Source of the DNA: Desulfobulbaceae bacterium
Lineage (GTDB): Bacteria; Desulfobacterota; Desulfobulbia; Desulfobulbales; VMSU01
Assembly (NCBI GenBank): GCA_013792005.1
Contig: VMSU01000035.1
Coordinates: 1 to 38,384, forward strand
DNA length: 38,384 nucleotides
Direction: 5' to 3'
Shown: positions 16,427 to 26,900 of the stretch, piece after piece
Layout of the letters: the number at the start of each line of letters is the position of its first letter
Numbering within the stretch: the first letter of the stretch is position 1
The notes under the pieces: model-generated
The model's database searches: none
What the model saw: the letters and a program-made list of their open reading frames with translations, nothing else
Told to the model about the DNA's origin: nothing
Translations under genes and position numbers: made by a program

Positions 16427-17536
16427 ATGATTAATCCCGCCAGTCATATCAAGAATATTTTTGTTGAACGGGAGATTGTCGATTTGCCCTATACCCAGAA
16501 GATTCTTGGTCGGGTAGAAAGTTTACGATTGCCGGTGGCGATTGTTGACACACTTACGATTCCTGGACTGAACCCCAATCAATATCCCGAAAACCTGACA
16601 AAGGGCAAACAAAATTTGCTCCTTTGTCGAAATCGAGGTCACTTTTTCAAACCGTGCCCTGGCACTAAAGAGTATCGCTGTTGCGGGTATCAGGTGCTTA
16701 ATATCGGCATGAATTGCCCTATGGACTGCGTTTATTGCATCCTGCAGGCGTACCTGAATAATCCCTGGTTGAGTAGTTTTGTTAATGTCGAGGATTTGCT
16801 TGCTGAAATTGCGCGGACCTTTGCCGCTGAACCGGAACGGCGCTGGCGGATTGGCACTGGCGAGTTTACCGATAGCTTGGCGTTGGATGAGCTGACCGGC
16901 CTTAGCCGAGAACTCGTTCCTTTTATTGGCAGGCATCCAAATGCGGTGCTGGAGTTGAAGACCAAGAGTGCGGCCATTGCCAATCTCGAAGGGTTGTCCC
17001 ATCAGGGTCGGGTTATCGTCGCCTGGTCGTTGAACAGTCCCTCGATTATGCGGGGTGAGGAGTGGCGAACCGCCACTTTGGATGAACGGCTGCAGGCGGC
17101 TGCTCAGTGCGCACAATGGGGCTACCGCTTGGCCTTTCATTTCGATCCGATTATTGATCATCCTGGCTGGCGTGAAGGCTATACTGAAACTATTGACTGT
17201 CTGTTCCGATCCGTTCCTGCGGACAAGATCGCCTGGATCAGTCTGGGAGCCCTGCGGTTTCTGCCACCGTTGAAACAGATTTCCGCCCGCAGGTTCCCTA
17301 AATCGCGATTCATGTTTGAGGAGTTTGTTCCTGGCTTGGATGGCAAACAACGGTATTTTCGCGCTCGCCGGGTGGAGTTGTACCGGCATTTGTTTAAGGA
17401 ATTGAAGGGTAGGGTGTATTCTAAGACCTGTATCTATCTGTGTATGGAAAGTGATGAGATCTGGGAGGAGGTTTTTGGTTTTGTGCCGGATGATTTTGGT
17501 GGGCTGGCGGCTATGCTTGAGGGCTCGGTGTTGTAG
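16427..17536 (+). CDS. SPL-family radical SAM protein (spore photoproduct lyase-like)
   Basis: A 369-residue radical SAM enzyme. The [4Fe-4S] motif CPMDCVYC (Cys 97, 101 and 104) is intact and sits after the family segment FFKPCPGTKEYRCCGYQV. Later parts (GTGEFTDSLALDELT, ELKTKSAAI, VAWSLNSP, HFDPIIDHPGW) fit the SPL-like group. True SPL repairs thymine dimers in spores. Non-sporulating anaerobes also carry this wider group, whose substrate is unclear. No good RBS precedes ATG. The C-terminal ~115 residues are repeated as a decayed copy at 27085-27463, beyond the giant cytochrome gene. Confidence 0.82.
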   Translation: MINPASHIKNIFVEREIVDLPYTQKILGRVESLRLPVAIVDTLTIPGLNPNQYPENLTKGKQNLLLCRNRGHFFKPCPGTKEYRCCGYQVLNIGMNCPMDCVYCILQAYLNNPWLSSFVNVEDLLAEIARTFAAEPERRWRIGTGEFTDSLALDELTGLSRELVPFIGRHPNAVLELKTKSAAIANLEGLSHQGRVIVAWSLNSPSIMRGEEWRTATLDERLQAAAQCAQWGYRLAFHFDPIIDHPGWREGYTETIDCLFRSVPADKIAWISLGALRFLPPLKQISARRFPKSRFMFEEFVPGLDGKQRYFRARRVELYRHLFKELKGRVYSKTCIYLCMESDEIWEEVFGFVPDDFGGLAAMLEGSVL

Positions 17537-17963
17537 TTACTTGTCTGTTTCTGTTGTAACTACCGGAAATGTGATACGTTGTGGGGGTGCATGCACCAGT
17601 GATCATGAAGGGATGGATGAGCACTTCGGTGAAGCTCTCCCCTGAGGTCCATGGATTTATTTGTTAATGATTTAACTAATAAATTTAATTAATTGAAAGT
17701 GTTATTGAAATGAAAAAAATGAAATAAACTGTGTCGTCAGCAGGTTTTTCTTGATACCATATTGGTAACATATTGATGATTGTAGAAACGTAAGTATTGT
17801 AACCGATTCGGGGTTAATCGGTTAATAGGAAAAGGTGCAATATGAAGTGAAGTGGGTTGTTCCTGGTATTTCTAGGTCACTAATACGCTGAGGAAATATT
17901 TTCTTTTCCGAGTTCGTTGGATTTCGTTATCGAATATATTTCGTACGGGGAGGATTTGAGGCC
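17537..17963 (+). other. 427-base gap upstream of the giant cytochrome gene
   Basis: No convincing ORF. The stretch is AT-rich from 17650 on. It contains a 13-base palindrome TACCA-TAT-TGGTA (17755-17767) and a 9-bp hairpin TAACCGATT / AATCGGTTA (17800-17808 with 17816-17824, 7-base loop). These could be operators or part of a long 5' leader for the giant gene. I could not fix a promoter with confidence. Confidence 0.4.
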
Positions 17964-20900
17964 ATGAGAAAAATACACTTAATGATAGTTGCCATTGTGT
18001 TATTGTTTGGCGCTGTTGTCCAAGCCTCAGTCATTGACGCTCCACACAACGAGACAAGGAATATCCGATGTACCCATTGCCATAGTTACGCTTTGTGGTG
18101 GCAGTATTCGCCGAGTACTCAACTCAGTGCCCCTGAATATAAGTCTATTGTCAGTTCGGTCTGCATGTCTTGCCACGACGTCGGTGGCTCAGCTCCCGTA
18201 GTTCAAACCCATTCTGCGCAGGTCATGGGATCAATAGTTTATCATGCCGGCAATTGGGCTATTGGCTGCATCGACTGTCATGATCCGCACTATCAGGAGC
18301 AGCTCATCTGGGTGGGTACATCTCCCAGTCCGTATCTGATTACCGGGACAATCGACAGCGTCAGTGTTGACGTTCCTCAGGCCGGTCAGTCCACCATTAC
18401 CTATTCCGGCGCGACCAGTGATCCCGAATGGCCTGCCAATGGCGTCGGGGTTGACGATCTGGACTGGGGCAGAAAGAATCAATCCGGTCGGGGGTTGATT
18501 TTTGTCCATGATTCTTCCCTAGCCACCAACACCTTCTCTATCATCTCCGCAACCGATAGCCAAATCGTGGTTAGCGGAATTCTCGATCCTGTTAGCGTTG
18601 TTCCTTTCATTTTAGGAAATCCGGCAAGCAGCAACTCCTTCGGACTGATTTACGGCCAACTCATTAAAAGTCAGATAGTTACCCCGACCAGCGGGATCAA
18701 GGATGTTAAATTTTTCAGTCCACTTGGTGGATTTGTTAATCTGGAGACCCCTGCGTCCGGCGTTTGCCAGGTCTGTCATGTCGAGGCTGTCCATTTCCGC
18801 AATACGGGCGAGGTCAATGTCGGGGGTGTGGGTCTTGACCACACCGACCAAGCAGCTCTTAACTGCATTGCCTGCCATGCCCATACTAGTGGATTTGCTC
18901 ATGGTCTTGGTGGTTCAGGCACAGGCTGCGGCACGACTACCGAGTGTCATGGCGCCAAAGGATCGCACCCGTCTCATCTCGATCCGGCAGGATTAGTAAG
19001 AGCTACCTGTGCGGGATGCCATGACACCAGCCAGTTTCCGACCTTTGCCGATGGCCAGAAAACTATTCCTGCCACTTCGGTATGCACCCCCTGCCATGAT
19101 AACGGCAAGGGCGTGTTTGTTGCCCCTCCCGAGTGGGGGGCCGTCAGCCCGCCGCAATGCTCGGAGTGTCATGCCGTCTCTCCCTCATCCGGTTCCCATA
19201 GTAAGCATTTGGCAACCGTGGGGATTGAATGTGCGAATTGTCACAAAGGCGCGGTTCAAGGCCTCACTGGTCCGGACCAGCATCTGGATGGCAATATCGA
19301 TGTTTATATAATCAATCCTGGCGATCTCGGCTACCCGATTGATAAGGCTATAAACTCACCAGAAGCCACCTGCTCGGTTGCTGCCTGTCATGGGTCAGGG
19401 ACTCCGCAGTGGGGGGGCACGGTTACATGCTATATCTGTCACGTCGGAGACAGCGACGTTGATGATTATACTTACGGGAATGGTGTCCTTGCCTCAATTG
19501 ATGAGGCGCAATGGTTGGCTTCCGGTCATGGGTTGGCGACTGGAACTTACGAGGTCTCCGGCAATCCAGCTGCCAATTTGATCGCTGCGGCTGGCAGTGG
19601 CAACGTTTGTGCCTATTGCCATGACGCTACAATCAACCATGGGGAAGAGGTCAATCCTTTCCGGTTGGCCAATAGTAATCTCTTTGGCAACGGTGCGAAT
19701 GATGCCTGTCTGACCTGCCATGGTACATCCGGCATTGGTTATGATCCGGATGGCGGTGGACCTATGGCACTGAATACAGCCACCATAAAAATCGACAAGA
19801 ATCATCACGGTCAGTCGCACGGGGTTGGTAATGACGGAGGTTCTCTGTGCTGGGACTGCCATGATCCCCATGGCGATCGGGCAGGTACGACTGGTAATAT
19901 CTTCATGATCCAGGCTGCAGTAGTTAAAGACAAGGCTGATACCTACGGCAGGCCAACGGCCACTGTTGCTCCTATATTTACTGCCAACACGAGTGCCTCC
20001 GATTATGCCAGAACCACTTCACCTTTTACCGGTATCTGCCAGGTTTGCCATGCGAGCACTACGTATTATAAAAACGATAGCGGAGCTAATGGCCACTTTA
20101 CCGATAGCCCCTGTGTCAGCTGTCATCTGCATGGGACTGGGACTGTTGACCGATATGCCTTTAATCACGGCGGTGGTAGCGGCGATGTAGCGACTTGCCA
20201 GGGGTGTCATGGCCATGATGTCGGTTATGGTGGAGTAACCGGCGGTAAGGGTACCTTTGCCACTCACTCGACCCATACAGAAAATGATGCCGATGACCTC
20301 CGTGGGCCGAATATCGGCTGTAATAGCTGCCATAATACTTCAAGCATGCCTGATCTTGCAGATGGTGTGTCGTATAGCGCCTACAAAAGTGGAACTCCAA
20401 CTACGGTCTGCAATAGCTGCCATAGTCCGGGCGGCACCTATGACGGAGTCAATGATCCTGTAGTCGGCGCCAAGGAGAATTGGCAGAATGGGGTATACGA
20501 AGCTAATAGCTCATTGAAAGCTGGCAAGGAAAAATGGTGCGCTACTTGTCATGATGAGAATGCTTCGATTATCAGCGGCATAACCGCACCCAACGTTATT
20601 GGTGATGAGGGTGGGGCATATACTTACGGGACTGGTTGGGGCTATTATAAAACAGGTCACGGTTTATCCGCTGGCAACAATTTCCCGTCTAAGGGTGGGG
20701 TGGAAACCTTGGCAGGTCGTCCGGTAAAGTGCGATGCCTGCCACGATTATACGGCAGCCCATATCGATAGCGATGCCAGAACCTTCAATGATAACAACAG
20801 TTCTGCCACCGATCCGAGCGCCTATCGTCAAGGTTACAGGCTTAAATTGCTTGCGGTGGGTACCGGGTCCGGTGTTAGCGGGCGTGAGCCTCTGCTTGTT

Positions 20901-23900
20901 CCCTGGCCGGTGAATACAGCAAACACCGAGAACGCTTCAAGACTTTGCTTGAACTGTCATGCCTCCGGGCCATTCCTTAATGGCGCCGACATGAATACCA
21001 ATCTGATCACCGACGGGGTTAACCGTCACGAATATCACATGAATCAGAACAGTATTAAGTATTCCGCTGACTGGGACGGCACCAATAACAGCCGAATGAC
21101 CTGCGTGGTTTGTCATAATGTGCATGGCTCATCCAGGCTGGCCATGGTTAGAGACGGAAAACTTACTAACCGGGAACCTGGCCTTATGATTTGGTACAAC
21201 AACGACGCCATTGTTTCCTACAATTCATCCTACCCGAATCCGCCGGTCCCCGAGAATCTTCCGCTTTCGGCCAGTACCGGCACGTTGTGGCGAGGGTTGA
21301 CCTCGGTAAATCTTTGTGCTCATTGCCATGGCAGCAATAACACGACACCTGAATATCGGGTTCCGTTCCAAAATGTTAAGCAAATACCAGTGGTAAGCTT
21401 TACTGGAGAAACGGGTTATCTGTCTGACGGAGTGAGTCCTGATGCTGCCGGTGCTAACAGCATTTTCGTGTTTCGAGTCTCCTATGCTAATGCCAACAAT
21501 ATCGCACCGTCAGTAATACAGGTCTGGGTGGATGTAAACGATAACGGCGTGTATGACGCCGGTGAAAAATATGACATGACCGCTTTCGTGGGTATGGATA
21601 TTAATTTTGTTGACGGCAAGATATATACTAAGAGCTTGGTCTTGGCCAAAGCAGGAGATAATACTTTTAATTACAGATTTTATGCCAATGATGGAACCAG
21701 CGATGCCGTCGGTTCTGCTGTTGCTAACGGTATCGTAAGTGTATCCAATGTGAAGCCCGTTCTGACCTGGACCGAAGAGAGTTATTATGTTGCTGATGGC
21801 GTCAATCCCGATACCGGCGGTAATGGCAGCACTTTTACCTTCAGGATTAAGTATGTCGATACCGATAACGAGTGTCCCCCTGCCGCCAGTGATATCCAGG
21901 TATGGATTGATAGAAATGATGATGGTGACTATGGCGATGCCGAAGAAAAAATTGATATGTCCGCGGCCGATGCCAATGCCTGTTCGAGCGGTAGGGTCTA
22001 TTCGCTGAGTACTCCCCTGACCTATGCTGGCGACGGTGATCTCGCTTTCACCTTTCGCGCCTCGGATGGCACTGATCTGGCTTCTAGCACTGCCGGGCCG
22101 GTGAATAAAAGTGTGGTCACGGTGGTATCGGCGGTCAACAGTCCGCCATCGCTTGACTGGGTGAGCGGAAGTTGTTTCACGGGTAGCGTCAAGCCGGCAA
22201 CCGGGCTTGCCACCGGAAATTTTGAGTTCAGAACGACCTATACGGATCCAGATAACCAGGCGCCGAGTGTGATTCAGGTCTGGATCGATACTAATGACGA
22301 CGGCGATTACCTCGATAATGGCGAGAAGCAGAACATGACCCTGGTCGCAGGCGGAGACGGTAATTACGCCAACAGCGAGGTCTATACCTATACAACTGCC
22401 CTCGCTTATGCAGGCGACGGTGCCTTGAAATTCCGCTTTGCCGCTGCAGACAGTGCAACTCCTGCTTACAACGCTATTGGCACACCAACTACCACAGACA
22501 GCATCGTTACTGTGGTGAGCACCGCCAATGCCAAGGGTGTACGTTCCGGTGGTGGTGGAAATCCCTGGTATGCTGATATTCAGAGCGCCATCGGCACCAA
22601 TGACAATATTACCATTTTTGTCTATGAAGGGACCTACGGAACTGTGAATCTGACGAGCAGAAGCAATGTCACGGTTCGGGCTGTCTGCGGTGCCGATCTC
22701 ACAGTTATTACCGGTGCGGGCAATCTGGTGTTTTTTCAGAATTGTGGCGATAACACAGTTGACGGTTTCACGATTTTGGGCGGCACTAACGGTGTGGCGA
22801 CTAATAGCATCACCGGGACGACGCGAATTAAGAATAGTAAGATTGCCAGTGTTAGCGCCGGAATAAGCTTCGGGGCCACTGCTGGAAGTATTGTTGTAGA
22901 AAATTCGGAAATATACGGGAACACGACGGGCGTTTACATGACGTCGCGGACCGGACATCAGTTTATCAATACGATTATCCGCAACAACGGTAACGGGATC
23001 TTCTTGCAAAATAGCAGCGCCACTTTCACCGGTTGCCTCATTAAAGAGAGCACCAATCGCGGAATGCTTTGCAATGGCGCGACTTCGGTCTTTTCGCGGT
23101 CGCAGTTTATTGCTAATTCCGCGACCTTGGGTGGTGCCATTTATAGTGGCAATGCCACGTTTAACCTTACCATGGAGAACACGATTGTTGCCCAAAATCA
23201 TGCTACCGGTGACGACGGTTATGGCCGTGGCGGTGGGGCTTTTTATGCTACCGGCGGCACAGTGACCATCAGGAATTCCACTATCGCGGATAACTCCTCT
23301 GATGTCAGCCGGGGTGGCGTGGGCTTCTTTCAAAACACCAACGTGACCATGGAAGATACTATCCTGTGGAATAATACGGCAGCTATCGAGGGGCACATTA
23401 TCCACACCAACAGTGCTGGTTCTCTCACCATCACTGATACGGTGATGTCAAATAACGGAGACTCCGTCTACACCAATGCGCCGTATTTTACCGGCAGCAT
23501 TACACCAGTGATTATCGGTTATATCTCAGAGGGGGATCCCGGTTTCATCAGTATGGTAAGAGGGGACTATCATATCAAGTCGCCGTCTGTTGCCATGGAT
23601 ACCGGCAGCACCGACCTGACCATTGACATCGATGGTGATTTTAGGCCTCAAGGAGGCGGCGATGATATCGGTGCCGATGAGGTCTTGGCGCTGAACAGCG
23701 TTCCGACTCTCTCCTGGTCCAGCGAGTCTAACTATACGACTGATGGCGTCAATCCGGATAGCGGCCCTGGTGGCAGCACTTTTGTCTTTCGGGTGCAATA
23801 TATGGATGTCGATAACACCGCTCCATCGACTATTCAGGTTTGGGTAGATACTAACGACAATGGCGTCTATGATGCTAACGAGAAGTATGCCATGACCGTT

Positions 23901-26900
23901 TCCGGTGGAGACGACAATTTTGCCAACGGTGAGATCTATACCAAGTCCCTTGCCATCGGTTATATGGGTGACGGGTATATCCGTTATCGCTTTTATGCCT
24001 CCGATGGTCTGAGCGATGCCACCGGTTCTCCAACCACCCATAACATGGTCTATGTTGTGAATAGTCTGCCGATTCTGACTTGGACCGGTGAGGCCAATTA
24101 TGTGGATGATGGAGTTCATGCTGAAAGTTTTATTCACGGCGCGATTTATACGTTCCGTATTAGCTATGCAGACGGCGATAACACTGCCCCGAGTTCCATT
24201 CAGGTATGGGTAGACAAAGATGATAACGGAACATACACGGACAGCGCCGATCCGGCTCTGGACGAGAGGATCGATATGACCTTGGCCGCTGGCGGTGATG
24301 GCGTTTATACCAACGGCGAGATTTATGAGAAGGCCATAGTGCTTGCCAAGCCGGTCGATTCAACTTTGACGTATCGTTTTTATGCATCGGATGGCACGAG
24401 TGACGCGACTGGTGCAGGTCCAATCGATAATAGCTCTAACATCATCACCCTCATCAACGATGCCCCGGTCCTTTCCTGGCTCGGCGATGGAGGCAACTAT
24501 AACAGTGATGGCGTTAATCCCGACAGTGGACCTCACAATAGCAATTTTGTCTTTAAGGTTAAGTATACCGATGCCAATAACAATGCTCCTACCTCCGTTA
24601 TGTTGTGGGTGGATACGGACGACAGCGGTGGGTACGCTGGAGGTGAAACGTATGACATGACGATTGAGGGAGGTGACGGTGATTTCGCCAACAGCGAGAT
24701 CTATACTAAAACTCTGCCCCTTGCCTATGTGGGTGACGGTGTCCTTAATTATAAGTTTACGGCCTACGATGGTGCCGACCCTGCCAGCGGCACCCCGGTT
24801 GCCGCCGGTGCCACGGTTACTGTTACTGGGGCAGTGAACAACGCGCCGGTCCTTGCCTGGACCGGAGAGGCCGGGTATTCCGTTGATGGAGTGAGCCCGG
24901 ATACCGGCGGGGCGGGTACGAATTTTACCTTCCGAGTCAAGTACAGCGATGTCGAAGGCAGCGCACCCTCTGTAATTCAGGTCTGGGTGGACAAGAATAA
25001 TGATGCCGATTACGACGATGCCGGGGAAAAGGTAGATCTGACCCCGGTTGCTGGCGGCGATTACGTCACCGGAAAGCTCTACACCACCACGGTTGTCTTG
25101 CCCACTGCTGGCAATATTCCTTACCGGTTCTACTCTCTTGACGGAGCCGCCATGGCAGCTGTTGGCGCTCCGATTACTGCGAAGACGGTGACCGCGGCCA
25201 ATACGGTTACGGTGTGCGCCTCGGGGTGCACTTTTGCCTCGCTCCAGTCCGCCATCAATGCGGCGAGCAACGGTGATTTTATCTTGGTCAAGAACGGGAG
25301 CTATCTGGAGAAGGTCACCTTCGACGGCAGCAAGAATCTCACTGTCTCGTCAGAGAACGGCGCCGGCAGTACCTCCATTACTGGCAGCAATGGGGACGAG
25401 GCGGTGGTCTATTTTAATGCCGGGGCCAATTCGAGTTCAGTGCTCGACGGCTTTACCATTGACAACCGATCGACTGGGGCCAACGCGCGGGGTATCTATG
25501 TCAGCGGATCGACTCCGACCATTAAAAATAGTATCATCACAGGCAATTCGGCGGTTAACGCCAGCGTGCCTGACACGGTTAGCGGCGGGGCAGGTATCTA
25601 CGTCAGCAACGGGATACCGTTCATCGACAGCTGTGCTGTCCGCTCCAATGCTGCGACTAACCGTAATGGCGGCGCTATTTACATCACCGGCGCGGCAAGC
25701 GGCGCGACCATCACTGGCAGCACGATCGGCGGTTCCGGTGCGGCGAACTCCGCCAAGTTCGGCGCAGCTATCTACTACACGGGCTCCAGCGCCGGTGCCC
25801 TTGTCATCACTGACAGCACTATTAGTTATAATGCGAGCTCTGACAGCGGCGCCGGCCTTTTCCTCAACAGTATTACCAACGTTACGGTGATCACCGGTTC
25901 GAGCATCATCAACAATAGCACCACCGGCGGCTATGGTGGCGGTATCTACAGCGCCAGTGCGCCGGTGCGGATCAGCAATAGCCATGTGGGCAGTAATGTG
26001 ATCCCGACTACGCGGTATGGCGGCGGCATCTACATGAGCGGCGCCACGTCTTCACTGCTGATCGAAAACAACAGCACGGTGAATAGCAACACCAATGGCA
26101 AGTGGGGCGGTGGTATTTACTTGACCGGCTCTACTGTTGCCACGCCGTTTGCAATCAGTAATAGCACCGTGAATTCCAACACCTCTGTGGAGAACGGCGG
26201 CGGTATTGTCTTGGAAGCCATCTCCAATGCCTCGACCTTTACCAATGCAACTATCGATGGCAATACCACGGGCTCAAGCGGTAACGGCGCCGGCGTCTAT
26301 GCCAACCAGGCCCCAGTTGCCATCAGTGGTGGTTCGATAAGCGGGAATACCGGTGGGTCCAACAGGGGAGGGGGTGGTATCTATCTGGGGTCGGCAACTG
26401 CCAGTAACAACAGCATTACCGCTACGACCATAAATTCAAACAGCACCGGTTCATTAGGCGGCGGAGGAATCTATTTGGCGGGTGCCACAAGCACCTTGAC
26501 GCTCTCTAAGGTCAAGCTCCAGGGTAATTCCGCAACGGCGGGAGGTGGCGGGGGAATACGGATTATCGCTGCTGCGACTGCTACTATCTCCAATTGCCTG
26601 ATCACCGGCAACAGAATTGTAAATACCTACAACTACGGTGGCGGTATCCGCAACGAGGGTACCTTGAACCTCTATTTCAGTACGGTGGCGGACAACTATT
26701 CCCACCAGGGCGGAGGATTGGATTGTGCCGGTACGGAGCATCTCTACAACAGCATCATTTATGGTAATGCCGTAACAATGAACCAAATTGAAATACGGGG
26801 AGCAACAGATACCAACTATCTGACCGAAAGCAGCACAAACGTAGACTTTGTCTTGGAAAGCGGGGCCTCATCCTTAACTGCGACAACCGATGGCAACTAT

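Noticed and set aside
17537-17963. c-di-GMP (GEMM) riboswitch upstream of the giant cytochrome
   Set aside because: These switches precede cytochrome genes in Geobacter, but the conserved GEMM core could not be found here or before the PEP-CTERM and TonB genes.
20019-20400. Antisense frames within the haem region
   Set aside because: Low-complexity shadow of the CxxCH-coding stretch with no support.
21510-23405. 631-codon open frame on the minus strand inside the giant gene
   Set aside because: It is antisense to conserved repeat and beta-helix coding sequence. It has no RBS or recognisable domain, and long antisense frames are expected from the biased codon use there.
21390-25173. Repeats considered as a CRISPR or other DNA-level array
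   Set aside because: The period is over 300 bases, similarity is at protein level, and the frame is continuous; there are no short identical repeats with unique spacers.
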